A DNA stretch of 64,000 nt from an uncultured Clostridia bacterium. GTDB taxonomy: Bacteria > Bacillota > Clostridia > Oscillospirales > Ruminococcaceae. This document shows, one piece after another, positions 7,227-16,009 of this stretch. The position numbers and the translations under genes were made by a program. The notes beneath the pieces were generated by a model. That model searched no databases. It had not been told where the DNA came from and saw only the letters and a list, made by a program, of their open reading frames with translations. Position 1 is the stretch's first letter. Each line of letters opens with the position of its first letter. The stretch covers positions 20,076 to 84,075 of the forward strand of contig CANQPL010000009.1 of the NCBI GenBank assembly GCA_947625735.1, written 5' to 3'.

Positions 7227-8426
7227 ATGTTTACTATCTTTCTTAATACCATATCCGATCTCATAGCGTCCTCGGGGCTTGCCTCAATGACAATAGAAAA
7301 TGCGGCTATGATACTTATTGCGTTTTTGTTTATGTGGCTTGCCATCAAGCATAAATTCGAGCCGCTGCTTCTGCTGCCTATCGCATTCGGAATGCTGCTG
7401 ACGAATCTTCCCAACACGGGAATGTATCACCCGGAGCTATGGAACATAAACTCCGGAGAGGAGATAAGCTACAGCGATGTTCTCCATGAAGGAGGACTTC
7501 TTGACCTTTTGTACATGGGAGTAAAGTTACAGATATATCCTGCGCTCATATTTCTCGGTATCGGCTGTATGACCGATTTTGCTCCCCTTATCGCAAACCC
7601 AAAGAGCTTTCTGCTCGGAGCGGCTGCACAGGCGGGAATATTTCTGACATTTATCGGAGCGGCTGCATTCGGCTTTAACGGCAATGAAGCGGGAGCTATC
7701 TCCATTATAGGCGGTGCGGACGGTCCTACGGCGATTTATGTATCGAGCCTGCTTTTAAACGGCGGAGGATACAAGGTAGAGGTAGGTACTATTGCACTGG
7801 CGGCATATACCTACATGGCGCTTGTACCTCTTATCCAGCCGCCCATTATGAGGGCGCTTACCACCAAAAAGGAGCGCCTTGTCAGAATGACCCAGTTAAG
7901 AGCGGTATCCAAGACGGAAAAGATCATATTCCCCATAGCGGTAACGGTCATAATCGCACTGCTTGTACCCTCGGCAGCACCTCTTGTAGGAATGCTTATG
8001 CTTGGAAATCTCTTTAAGGAAAGCGGCGTGGTAGACAGACTTTGCAAGACCGCACAGAATGAGCTTATGAATATTATAACCATTTTCCTCGGTATCTCCG
8101 TAGGTGCTACAACTGTAGCCGAGAAGATAATTTCCATAGATTTTCTTAAAGTCATCGTTCTCGGTGTAATTGCGTTCAGTGTAGGAACGGCGGCAGGCGT
8201 GCTTTTCGGAAAGCTCATGTATGTTGTGACGGGCGGCAAGGTAAATCCCCTTATCGGTTCTGCGGGAGTATCGGCAGTGCCTATGGCTGCAAGGCAGTCC
8301 CAGAAGGTGGGTGCGGAAGCCGATCCCACAAACTTCCTGCTCATGCACGCAATGGGACCCAATGTAGCGGGCGTTATCGGTTCGGCAGTAGCTGCGGGTG
8401 TGCTGCTCAGTATCATACCCCACTAA
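7227..8426 (+). CDS. oadB: Sodium-translocating decarboxylase beta subunit
   Basis: A 399-aa polytopic membrane protein with the OadB/GcdB/MmdB signatures: GIGCMTDFAPLIANPKS, SIIGGADGPTAIY and NPLIGSAGVSAVPMAAR, the regions that carry the sodium-coordinating and carboxybiotin-decarboxylating residues. It uses decarboxylation of carboxybiotin to export sodium ions. The family covers oxaloacetate, methylmalonyl-CoA and glutaconyl-CoA decarboxylases and the beta subunit alone does not tell which one. Length is normal. It lies 22 nt after oadG in the same operon. Confidence 0.93.
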   Translation: MFTIFLNTISDLIASSGLASMTIENAAMILIAFLFMWLAIKHKFEPLLLLPIAFGMLLTNLPNTGMYHPELWNINSGEEISYSDVLHEGGLLDLLYMGVKLQIYPALIFLGIGCMTDFAPLIANPKSFLLGAAAQAGIFLTFIGAAAFGFNGNEAGAISIIGGADGPTAIYVSSLLLNGGGYKVEVGTIALAAYTYMALVPLIQPPIMRALTTKKERLVRMTQLRAVSKTEKIIFPIAVTVIIALLVPSAAPLVGMLMLGNLFKESGVVDRLCKTAQNELMNIITIFLGISVGATTVAEKIISIDFLKVIVLGVIAFSVGTAAGVLFGKLMYVVTGGKVNPLIGSAGVSAVPMAARQSQKVGAEADPTNFLLMHAMGPNVAGVIGSAVAAGVLLSIIPH

Positions 8427-8450
8427 AAATTATAACATTTTACGTTCATA

Positions 8451-8472
8451 CTGTGTACAGGCGTGTACACAG
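8451..8472. promoter_or_regulatory. Perfect palindrome CTGTGTACA-4-TGTACACAG
   Basis: A 9-bp perfect inverted repeat with a 4-nt centre lies between oadB and the next gene. No T-run follows it, so it looks more like an operator or an RNA hairpin than a terminator. Confidence 0.4.
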
Positions 8473-8549
8473 ATAAGGAGGCGGACAAGAGATTATAAAA
8501 GCGGATAATGCGTGAATTTTCGGAAATGTTAAGAAGGAGGAATTTTTAG

Positions 8550-9188
8550 ATGGATACCAAATATGATATGTATTCCCTTGCTGTAATGGCAGTAGTAATA
8601 TCATTTCTGGGATTTAATCTTGAAAACATCTGGCTGCTTATCACAAAAGGCTATGCCGATAACCGGAATATGCGTCTGCCGTTTCTGCTGGGCTACGGCG
8701 TAATAGTTACGGGAATGTATCTGTTTCTGGGACTACCTGCCGATTTTGCGGACAGAGTTGCCGCAATTTTTCCGGGATTGTCAAAGGTCAGAAGGTCAGC
8801 ATATTTTATTATGGTCTTTATTATCGTCAGCGTAGGGGAGATCGTCTTAGGTACATTTATGGAAAAAACCTGTCATATTGAATACTGGAACTATGAATGG
8901 ATACCCATGCACATCACCAAATACACATCTGTGCCGACAAGCATCGGCTTTGCCATAATAATTACTCTTTTTATGGAGTACTGCTTTGATCCTATCATGA
9001 CAATTATATGTCAGATCCCTTTTCTGAAGCGCAAATACTGGTCAACGCTGCTCATTTCACTGCTGACAGCGGACTGTCTGCACAGCTACCGTGAAATGCG
9101 TCAATCGAAAGGTTTCTACAAGCTGTGGCAGTTCAATATGGAAAGAAAAGAGCAAAACGAGCATCATCTGATGCTTATGAAAAAATAA
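8550..9188 (+). CDS. Multipass membrane protein, possible PF06541-type ABC permease-like family
   Basis: A 212-aa protein with about five hydrophobic segments and a cytosolic charged C-terminus. The middle stretch GEIVLGTFMEKTCHIEYWNYEW resembles the conserved region of the small family annotated as putative ABC transporter type IV (DUF1113), a family without proven function. A strong AAGAAGGAGG site precedes the ATG. It stands alone between oadB and a terminator. I am fairly sure it is a real membrane protein and unsure of the family. Confidence 0.5.
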   Translation: MDTKYDMYSLAVMAVVISFLGFNLENIWLLITKGYADNRNMRLPFLLGYGVIVTGMYLFLGLPADFADRVAAIFPGLSKVRRSAYFIMVFIIVSVGEIVLGTFMEKTCHIEYWNYEWIPMHITKYTSVPTSIGFAIIITLFMEYCFDPIMTIICQIPFLKRKYWSTLLISLLTADCLHSYREMRQSKGFYKLWQFNMERKEQNEHHLMLMKK

Positions 9189-9213
9189 TGAATATTCATC
9201 TTTTCAATATTTT

Positions 9214-9248
9214 AAGCAGACAGATAGCACGATCTGTCTGCTTTTTTT
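9214..9248. terminator. Terminator between convergent genes
   Basis: An 11-bp stem AGCAGACAGAT / ATCTGTCTGCT with a 6-nt loop is followed by seven T on the plus strand, 25 nt after the stop of the membrane protein. Confidence 0.88.
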
Positions 9249-9276
9249 ATATCCTGTTTTTATTTAACGCAATTCC

Positions 9277-9699
9277 TTATTTTTTCCCTCCGTATTTTGA
9301 CCTCAGCGCAGAATTTAACCTGTCCGCCTCATGCTTTGAGGAAATAAAAATAACGGTAAAGGTAAACACATAAACAGCTCCCGTAGATATGACCATTGTC
9401 ATGATCCCCTTAATGTCAGAGCCTACCCAGCCGAAGAACCGTCCCAGAGCTGTCATGACTGCACAAAGGGTAATATAATGCAGGAGGATACGCAAATAAT
9501 ATCCCCTCCTCGTCCTTGATTCTCCGCAGAAGAATGCAGTCGTTACCAACGATGTAACAAGGGCGGCACAGGGCATCTGTATCAGCATTTTTGTGCTGAT
9601 ACTGTCAATATCCTCTATAAGCATGACCGCAATGAATACAAATACAATGCCCGTTGTAACAGATGTAAAAAGTTTTATCAGATCTGTAATAAATTTCAT
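9277..9699 (-). CDS. DUF3021-type membrane protein
   Basis: A 140-aa protein with four hydrophobic segments and the family-like stretch AVMTALGRFFGWV. DUF3021 proteins are usually found next to a LytTR DNA-binding protein, as here, and are thought to modulate it; some such pairs regulate neighbouring ABC exporters. Start ATG 9699 follows GAGAGGTG; the GTG three codons earlier is less likely. Last gene of a four-gene minus-strand operon. Confidence 0.75.
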   Translation of the reverse strand: MKFITDLIKLFTSVTTGIVFVFIAVMLIEDIDSISTKMLIQMPCAALVTSLVTTAFFCGESRTRRGYYLRILLHYITLCAVMTALGRFFGWVGSDIKGIMTMVISTGAVYVFTFTVIFISSKHEADRLNSALRSKYGGKK

Positions 9700-9704
9700 T
9701 TTAC

Positions 9705-10154
9705 TCACCTCTCAGCGATTCCCAGCTTTTTCTTCAGTTCCGGCACATACTGTCTTGAAATAATAACTCTTTCCTTATTTTTAAGAACAGCTTCAAGCCT
9801 TGAACCGAGTATGGGTGAAATAAGCTCTATCCATGAAATATTTACAATGACCGATTTTGATATACGCTGAAAATCTGTGTATTCAAATCTTTTTTCAAGC
9901 TCGTACAGCTTTTCTTTCACCTCATAAACTTCCTTTTCGCAATATGCAAAGACCCTGTTATCCACCGATTCAAAATAACATATATCCTTTAAAGAGAGCA
10001 GCTTCATCACCTTGTCACTGTAACCCGCAATGCGTGTCACTCCTCTCTGACTGAGGGAACGAATGAGAGACATCAGCTCATCGTCAAGTTCTCTGCACCT
10101 GATGATTATCTCATCTTCTTCGCCGTCATCGGGTGTTTCCAATCTTATTTTCAT
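9705..10154 (-). CDS. LytTR-type DNA-binding regulator
   Basis: A 149-aa protein made of a short N-terminal region and a LytTR domain (LLSLKDICYFESVDNRVFAY ... FQRISKSVIVNISWIELISP). It has no receiver domain, so it is a one-component regulator that pairs with the DUF3021 membrane protein directly downstream. The likely target is the operon's own promoter or the exporter genes upstream, as in related gene sets. Start ATG has AAAGGA about 10 nt before it. Confidence 0.88.
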   Translation of the reverse strand: MKIRLETPDDGEEDEIIIRCRELDDELMSLIRSLSQRGVTRIAGYSDKVMKLLSLKDICYFESVDNRVFAYCEKEVYEVKEKLYELEKRFEYTDFQRISKSVIVNISWIELISPILGSRLEAVLKNKERVIISRQYVPELKKKLGIAER

Positions 10155-10158
10155 AAGA

Positions 10159-11070
10159 CTACTTGTCCTTTCGTTTTATCATGGTTGTGAGTGCCGTTCC
10201 GAGGAGTGAGAAGAATATTCCCGCCGCTGTTACTATGATAACGCATTGTCCCGGCAAAACGCTGTTTCCGAAAGCTTCAAGGCTTATCCCCATAATATTT
10301 TTGTACCGCTCCGCCATTTCAATGGGCGCATCAGCAAAGGTAATATCCGCAGCAGTCCTTGTCATAACATCTCTGAACATTGCCGTAGAATAGATAACGG
10401 GAGTGCAGCTCAGAACATTTGCTACCCCCTGAGAAAGCTGTCCCACAGGGAGATAGATACCGCCCAGAAAGCCCACAAGCGTTCCGATTATCATACCAAG
10501 TCCGCTCCACGCTCCCTCGCTTTTTACAAGAATGGCAGCAGGATACATTACAGCGGAATAGGCAAAGGAATTTACAAGTATCATTCCGAAAAGCCTAATA
10601 TGCTCTGCAAGGGTAAAAGCCTGCATACCCTTTACACACAGATATATTTCCGATACTGCGGCTGTTATCAGGCAGATCATCACAGAGGAGATACAGGCTG
10701 CCAGAATATAGGAAAAGGAAATTACAAAGCGGCTGACAGGAGATGTGCAGATAGAATTTATCTTCCCGCTTGTTTTGTCCTTTATGATCGAGGAAAGGGT
10801 CGTAAGGGTGACCATAACGGCATTTATGGGAATTATCCCTCCGATCGTCCATGCAGTGCATAAAAGCTCTGCGTTTTTTTCATCATTGGAGGTATCATGT
10901 CCGGGCAGCACGGCAAGCAGCTCTGTAACAGCGTCAACATTCGTATCTCCCAGAAAAACGAACATCAGCATAATAATTATAAGCATGGAAAGCATTGACA
11001 TCAGCACTGCGCCCCGCTCACGGAAATACAGCAGCATATTTCTTTTTGTAAGGTAAAAAAGCTCCCACAT
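10159..11070 (-). CDS. ABC-2 type transporter permease
   Basis: A 303-aa permease with six predicted membrane helices and the central cytosolic motif IIKDKTSGKINSICTSPVSR typical of ABC-2 exporters. It forms the membrane part of the transporter whose ATPase is encoded just upstream with a 1-nt gap. Start MWELFYLTKR is chosen from the GGAGG in front of it; the track start 14 codons earlier lies within the ATPase gene. Substrate unknown; drug or peptide export is usual for this arrangement with LytTR/DUF3021. Confidence 0.88.
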   Translation of the reverse strand: MWELFYLTKRNMLLYFRERGAVLMSMLSMLIIIMLMFVFLGDTNVDAVTELLAVLPGHDTSNDEKNAELLCTAWTIGGIIPINAVMVTLTTLSSIIKDKTSGKINSICTSPVSRFVISFSYILAACISSVMICLITAAVSEIYLCVKGMQAFTLAEHIRLFGMILVNSFAYSAVMYPAAILVKSEGAWSGLGMIIGTLVGFLGGIYLPVGQLSQGVANVLSCTPVIYSTAMFRDVMTRTAADITFADAPIEMAERYKNIMGISLEAFGNSVLPGQCVIIVTAAGIFFSLLGTALTTMIKRKDK

Positions 11071-11071
11071 A

Positions 11072-11977
11072 TCAGTAATCCTCCTTTGTGATCTCCAGAA
11101 AAACATCGTCAAGTGTTCCGTGTATCACTTCAAAGCTGTCAAATCCTGCGTCAATGCTGTTAAGAATAGCAAGAGCCTCTTTTGCAGAACGGAGCTTTAT
11201 GCTGACGCCATAGCTTTCCTCCGTACAGTCCTTATCCCTAAATTTTTTCATTATCTCCGACTTCTGACTGCTGCCGCAGTAAATTTTCAGTCTGTCAAAG
11301 GCATACGCCGCTTTAAGCTCATGAGGGAGTCCGCAGGCGATAATATGTCCCTTGTTGAGAATAATAATTTTATCCGCTTTAGCCGCCTCCTCCATATAGT
11401 GAGTGGTAAGGAATACGGTAAGCTCTGTTTTCCTTTGCAGCTCCTCAATTGCTTCCCACACCTCACGGCGGGAGGCGGGATCAAGTCCCATTGTGGGTTC
11501 ATCAAGTATAAGTATTTCGGGGGTGTGGATAAGTGCCGCAGCTATCTCGCATTTCCTTTTCTGACCTCCCGAAAGGGTGCTGTACCGCTTATTCAGAATA
11601 TCCCGTGACAAAAATATTTCGCAGAGTTTTGAGAGATCCTTTTCGACAGAGCTTCTGTCCGCACCGTGTATTATACCCCGACAGATGAGATTTTCCTTTA
11701 CCGTCAGCGGGTCGTCAAGCACATTGTTCTGATAAACCACACCTATTTTTTCACGGATATGCCTGCCGTCCTTTTTTGTATCAAATCCGCAAATTTCTAT
11801 TTTTCCCGATGCAGGTTCAAGGAGCGTGGACATCATGTTGATAGTTGTTGATTTTCCTGCGCCGTTTACTCCGAGAAAACCGATAAACTGTCCCCGTTTT
11901 ACCGAAAAAGAAATATTATCCACAGCTTTAAAGCTGCCGTAGGTCTTAGTAACGTTTTCAAGATTTATTGCGTTCAT
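11072..11977 (-). CDS. ABC exporter ATP-binding protein
   Basis: A 301-aa ATPase with Walker A GVNGAGKST, signature LSGGQKRK, Walker B ILILDEPTMGLD and switch His in TTHYMEE, followed by a C-terminal extension of about 80 residues found in DrrA/CcmA-type drug exporters. Start ATG 11977 follows AGGAGG at 7 nt; the 8 extra residues in the track are upstream of this site. First gene of the operon with permease, LytTR and DUF3021. Confidence 0.93.
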   Translation of the reverse strand: MNAINLENVTKTYGSFKAVDNISFSVKRGQFIGFLGVNGAGKSTTINMMSTLLEPASGKIEICGFDTKKDGRHIREKIGVVYQNNVLDDPLTVKENLICRGIIHGADRSSVEKDLSKLCEIFLSRDILNKRYSTLSGGQKRKCEIAAALIHTPEILILDEPTMGLDPASRREVWEAIEELQRKTELTVFLTTHYMEEAAKADKIIILNKGHIIACGLPHELKAAYAFDRLKIYCGSSQKSEIMKKFRDKDCTEESYGVSIKLRSAKEALAILNSIDAGFDSFEVIHGTLDDVFLEITKEDY

Positions 11978-11988
11978 ATGTACCCCTC

Positions 11989-12026
11989 CTGTACATATCA
12001 TAACACATACAGTCTTTTAAAGTCAA
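11989..12026 (-). promoter_or_regulatory. Sigma-A promoter of the ABC/LytTR operon with overlapping inverted repeat
   Basis: On the minus strand TTGACT (12021-12026) and TATGAT (11997-12002) are 18 nt apart. A palindrome-like CTGTA-N14-TACAG (11989-12012) covers the -10 box. The predicted start of transcription is only about 13 nt before the start codon. Confidence 0.6.
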
Positions 12027-12172
12027 TAAAAGATCGGTAAGCTGCATATTTTAAGGGGTAATATGCATTAAATGCCGCTTTTACAGACAGAATAGTATCC
12101 GCTGTCAAAGCTATGGTGATCCCGCTGCAAATCGGCTTTATGAATTTTCTTTCGCTAAATTCCGTAAAACTG

Positions 12173-12201
12173 TTGACTTCCATGAAATAATCATGTATAA
12201 T
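12173..12201 (+). promoter_or_regulatory. Sigma-A promoter of the NSS transporter gene
   Basis: TTGACT (12173-12178) and TATAAT (12196-12201) with 17 nt between them. The leader is about 100 nt long; I see no known riboswitch in it. Confidence 0.8.
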
Positions 12202-12308
12202 AAATAACAGATTGTGAATGCATTTGAATTTCATTTCTGCAAGTCTGCCTGCGTGATCTGCACAGACAGCATAAACGATCGTTATCTGCATGAAAGGAAG
12301 TGTTTTGT

Positions 12309-13682
12309 TTGCAAGAAAATGGGGGACAAACCAAAAGAGAGGGGTTCAGGTCAAGGCTGGGTTTTCTTCTGGTAAGCGCAGGATGTGCCATAGGCATCGG
12401 CAATGTCTGGAAATTTCCGTATGTGGCAGGACAGAACGGAGGAGGACTTTTTGTACTTTTGTACCTTGTGTTCCTTGTTATTATGGGAGCGCCGATCCTG
12501 ACAATGGAGCTTGCGGTTGGCAGAGCCGGACGAAAGAGCGTTGTGGGCGGCTATAAGGCGCTGGAAAAGGAGGGTACAAAATGGCACCTGCACGGCTGGG
12601 TGTGTATGGCGGGCTGTTATCTGCTGATGATGTACTACTCCACTGTTTCGGGCTGGATGCTAAATTATGCAGTCAAATTCGCAATTGGCAGTTTTAACGG
12701 CGTTACGGACAGTGCGGGTGTCGGACAGGTGTTTGAGGAAATGCTGTCCTCTCCCGTCCAGATGCTGGGATTTATGGCTGTTACGGTTGTGGGCGGTATT
12801 CTGGTTTGCAGCATGGGACTGCAAAACGGTATCGAACGCATTACAAAAATCATGATGACAGGTCTGTTGGTGCTGATAATTCTTCTTGCCGTTCACAGCA
12901 TCACACTTCCCGGAGCGGGTGACGGACTGCGCTTCTATCTGCTCCCAAGTCCTGAAAGGGCAGCCGAAACGGGTATCCTGCGGGTGATAGCTGCTGCAAT
13001 GAACCAGAGCTTTTTTACTCTTTCCCTCGGTATCGGCGCTATGGAGATATTCGGCAGCTATATGAGCAGGGACAACACGCTGGGCGGAGAAGCTGTCCGA
13101 ATCTGCGGACTTGACACCTTTGTAGCGATAATGTCGGGACTTATCATCTTTCCCGCCTGCTTCTCCTACAACGTGCAGCCCGATGCAGGTCCCTCGCTTA
13201 TCTTTGTAACGCTGCCCAGCGTATTTATCCATATGCCGGGCGGGCGCATCTGGGGAACGCTGTTCTTTGTATTTATGACCTTTGCAAGCTTTTCTACCAT
13301 AATTGCGGTCTTTGAGAACCTGATCGCAGGGGCAATGGATAATTTCGGTTGGAGCAGGAAAAAATCGTCCCTGATAAATTTTGCCGTACTCCTTATAGCA
13401 AGTATTCCCTGTGCGCTGGGCTATAATCTCTGGTCAGGGGTAAAGCTCATCGGCGGCAGAGATATCCTTGATTCGGAGGATTTTATCGTCAGCAACATTC
13501 TTCTCCCGCTGGGTTCTCTCGTTTTTCTGTTCTTCTGCGTCACAAAGTGGGGCTGGGGCTTTAAAAATTATCTTGATGAAGCCAACACGGGTGACGGTAT
13601 AAAACTGCCTGCGTGGCTTGGCGGCTATTTCAAGTTTGTACTTCCCGTTTTGATCCTTGCAGTATTTGTCCTCGGATTATAA
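12309..13682 (+). CDS. Sodium-dependent amino-acid transporter (NSS family)
   Basis: A 457-aa protein with the neurotransmitter:sodium symporter signature GFLLVSAGCAIGIGNVWKFPYVAGQNGGG in TM1, which forms the sodium and substrate site, and about 11 membrane helices, the usual number for bacterial members. It imports amino acids with sodium. TTG at 12309 is chosen because AAAGGAAG lies 8 nt before it, while GTG 12300 overlaps that site. It stands alone with its own promoter and terminator. Substrate cannot be read from the sequence. Confidence 0.92.
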   Translation: MQENGGQTKREGFRSRLGFLLVSAGCAIGIGNVWKFPYVAGQNGGGLFVLLYLVFLVIMGAPILTMELAVGRAGRKSVVGGYKALEKEGTKWHLHGWVCMAGCYLLMMYYSTVSGWMLNYAVKFAIGSFNGVTDSAGVGQVFEEMLSSPVQMLGFMAVTVVGGILVCSMGLQNGIERITKIMMTGLLVLIILLAVHSITLPGAGDGLRFYLLPSPERAAETGILRVIAAAMNQSFFTLSLGIGAMEIFGSYMSRDNTLGGEAVRICGLDTFVAIMSGLIIFPACFSYNVQPDAGPSLIFVTLPSVFIHMPGGRIWGTLFFVFMTFASFSTIIAVFENLIAGAMDNFGWSRKKSSLINFAVLLIASIPCALGYNLWSGVKLIGGRDILDSEDFIVSNILLPLGSLVFLFFCVTKWGWGFKNYLDEANTGDGIKLPAWLGGYFKFVLPVLILAVFVLGL

Positions 13683-13719
13683 AGCCGTCACGTAAAAACA
13701 TCGGTACACAAAAACACAA

Positions 13720-13766
13720 AACGCCCTGCTTTCGGAAACAATTACCGAAAGCAGGGCGTTTTTTTT
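13720..13766. terminator. Strong bidirectional terminator
   Basis: A 16-bp perfect stem AACGCCCTGCTTTCGG / CCGAAAGCAGGGCGTT with a 9-nt loop and a T-run on the plus strand and an A/T-rich tail on the other side. It separates the convergent NSS and histidine kinase genes. Confidence 0.92.
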
Positions 13767-13790
13767 ATCATCAGACGACTTTTATCCGAT

Positions 13791-15245
13791 TCATTCCCGC
13801 CGCAGTATCTCGTTCATCGCTGCCAGCACTGCGGATATCTCAAGGGGTTTTGAAATATGTGCATTCATACCCGCCTGACGGCTCTTTTCCTCGTCATCTG
13901 CAAAAGCGTTGGCTGTCATTGCAAAAATGGGTACGGTTGCCGCATCGGGACGATCCATTGCACGTATTTTTTCGGTTGCTTCAAAGCCGTTCATATTCGG
14001 CATCATGATATCCATAAGGATAAGGTCATAATAGCCTGTTTCGCTTGCCTCAAACATTGCGACAGCCTGCTGTCCGTCCTCTGCTTCATCTATCTTAGCG
14101 CCCGTTACCGACCCTAAAAGCTCAGTGGCGATCTCACGGTTAAGCTCGTTATCCTCAGCAAGCAGAATATGTCTGCCCCTGAAATCGTAGCTCTTGCTTT
14201 CCCCGCTGCCGCTGTCTGCGGGACTGTCCGATCTCCATTCTATCATGCGGGAATTATCTGTAACTGTAAAGGGCAGCTCTGCCACAAATTCCGTACCCTT
14301 GCCGTATTCGCTGTTTACGGTAACACTTCCGCCCATAAGCTCGGAAAAATTGCGGACTATAGACAGTCCCAGACCTGTACCGCCGAATTTATGGGTGATC
14401 TCGGCGTTTTCCTGTTCAAATGCTTCAAATATCTTTTCAAGGTTTTCTTCCCTTATTCCCATGCCCGTATCCCTGACCGAAAAGCGCAGCAGAACCCTGT
14501 TCTCCTCATGCCGCAGCTCGCTTATGTCAAGTGTGACACTGCCGCCCTCGGGCGTGAATTTGAAAGCATTGGAGAGAAGATTTGACAGTATCTGATTAAG
14601 ACGCAGAGAATCACCGCCGATAAATTCGTCAATGTTACCCGACAGCGTAATGCCGAAGTTTATCCTTTTCTCCTCTGCCTGCACACTGTAGATATTCTCG
14701 ATATTTTCCAGAAAGTGCCGCAGATCGAAAAGCTCATTTTTAAGCTGTATTTTACCGCTCTCGATCTTTGACATATCCAGCACATCATTTATAAGGGACA
14801 TCAGGTGCTTTGATGAAAGGGACACCTTTTTCAGACAGTCGTCCACCTTAACAGGGTCACCGACATTCTGACGGGCGATCTCAGTCATACCGATGATACC
14901 GTTCATCGGTGTGCGGATCTCGTGGCTCATGCGGCTTAAAAACTCGCTTTTTGCAAGGCTTGCCTGCTCGGCAGTCCTCTGTGCCTTTTCAGCCGATTCT
15001 CTTGCAGCTTCAAGCTGCTTTGAGTGCGCCCGCAGATTCATCATGTAAACAAAGAAAATAGCCAGTATCAGCAGCATTACAGTCGCCATCATGACAATAG
15101 CGTTCCTGTTAAGACGGAGACTCAGGTTTTCGGTCATTTCGTCCACGACTTCATAGGGCACCTCCATGAGCATATACCACTGAGTTCCCTCTATGGGAGC
15201 ATAGTACATACACATATGTGCGCCCGAAGCCTTGAATATCGCCAT
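13791..15245 (-). CDS. Hybrid sensor histidine kinase, C-terminal part (frameshifted)
   Basis: This frame holds the end of an extracellular sensing domain, a transmembrane helix (about 50-70), a HisKA domain with [10 protein letters not shown], a HATPase domain with [14 protein letters not shown] and GTGLGLSIV, and a C-terminal receiver domain with the phospho-Asp in [13 protein letters not shown]. Together with the ORF directly upstream (15284-16009) it makes one hybrid kinase of about 740 residues. The frame continues readable upstream of its first ATG (GFSVDQIEQDFENGHSG), showing that the gene was one piece. A 1-nt deletion in a G-run near 15295-15298 splits it. Phosphorelay output partner not seen in the window. 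Confidence 0.85.
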   Translation of the reverse strand: MAIFKASGAHMCMYYAPIEGTQWYMLMEVPYEVVDEMTENLSLRLNRNAIVMMATVMLLILAIFFVYMMNLRAHSKQLEAARESAEKAQRTAEQASLAKSEFLSRMSHEIRTPMNGIIGMTEIARQNVGDPVKVDDCLKKVSLSSKHLMSLINDVLDMSKIESGKIQLKNELFDLRHFLENIENIYSVQAEEKRINFGITLSGNIDEFIGGDSLRLNQILSNLLSNAFKFTPEGGSVTLDISELRHEENRVLLRFSVRDTGMGIREENLEKIFEAFEQENAEITHKFGGTGLGLSIVRNFSELMGGSVTVNSEYGKGTEFVAELPFTVTDNSRMIEWRSDSPADSGSGESKSYDFRGRHILLAEDNELNREIATELLGSVTGAKIDEAEDGQQAVAMFEASETGYYDLILMDIMMPNMNGFEATEKIRAMDRPDAATVPIFAMTANAFADDEEKSRQAGMNAHISKPLEISAVLAAMNEILRRE

Positions 15246-15283
15246 GCCCGAGTGACCGTTCTCAAAATCCTGTTCGATCTGAT

Positions 15284-16009
15284 CTACAGAGAAGCCCCGT
15301 CAAATACCGCATATTCTCTGAATTTGGAGATGATATTGCTTCCTCTCGGCAGATCGGAAAAAAAGGTATTATAGACGATAAAGCTGCCGTCCTTTGCTAC
15401 GATGCTTGCATTTGTCTGACCGTCCGCACTGCGCAGAAACAGGTGTTTTCCGATGGAATCCGATGTGAACCCCGCAATAATGGCAATAATATCCGTGTCG
15501 CCAAATCGTATTGGCGTGATCTGAGTACCCAGCACGATCATATTGTTTTCAAGGAAGGTCTCATTATATGAAATCAGCTGATCCTCTCCGTCAAGCAGAC
15601 GGGCAAGAAAGCTGAGCTTAGAGGCTGCGGGGCGCTTGCCGTCCGTGCTGTAATAGAAGCCGTTTTCATCGACAAATGCCATAAACTCAAAGTCATTGTT
15701 CTGCTCCGCATCGCTGATGAACCGTTCAAGCGTCTCTTCACTTTCCAGATCCTCCCCGTTGACACTTTCCGCTACTGCTTTTAGTCCGCTGAACCGCAGA
15801 GAAAGTCCCGATTTGAAGTTTGCCTGAGTAAGATTGGTCATTTCCCGCAGATAAAGGGTGTTCATATTTCCCGTAAATTCCGATGTGATGACCTGCGCCG
15901 CAGTGATAAGCCAGCTTACCAGCAGACATACAAGCAGGATCGCAGGTATCAGTATGATGTAAAAACGCCGATGTGAGATCCTTTTGTTATGATCCTCATT
16001 CATTTTCAC
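15284..16009 (-). CDS. Hybrid sensor histidine kinase, N-terminal sensor part (frameshifted)
   Basis: A 241-residue frame with one N-terminal transmembrane helix (about 15-37) and an extracytoplasmic Cache-like sensor region (MAFVDENGFYYSTDGKR, IVAKDGSFIVYN). It stops at a TAG just after a GGGG run, exactly where the kinase frame takes over. It overlaps the end of the solute-binding lipoprotein gene upstream by 14 nt, so lipoprotein and kinase are co-translated. A split protein of this kind would hold the sensor in the membrane without a kinase unless the shift is bypassed or is a sequencing error. Confidence 0.75.
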   Translation of the reverse strand: MKMNEDHNKRISHRRFYIILIPAILLVCLLVSWLITAAQVITSEFTGNMNTLYLREMTNLTQANFKSGLSLRFSGLKAVAESVNGEDLESEETLERFISDAEQNNDFEFMAFVDENGFYYSTDGKRPAASKLSFLARLLDGEDQLISYNETFLENNMIVLGTQITPIRFGDTDIIAIIAGFTSDSIGKHLFLRSADGQTNASIVAKDGSFIVYNTFFSDLPRGSNIISKFREYAVFDGASL

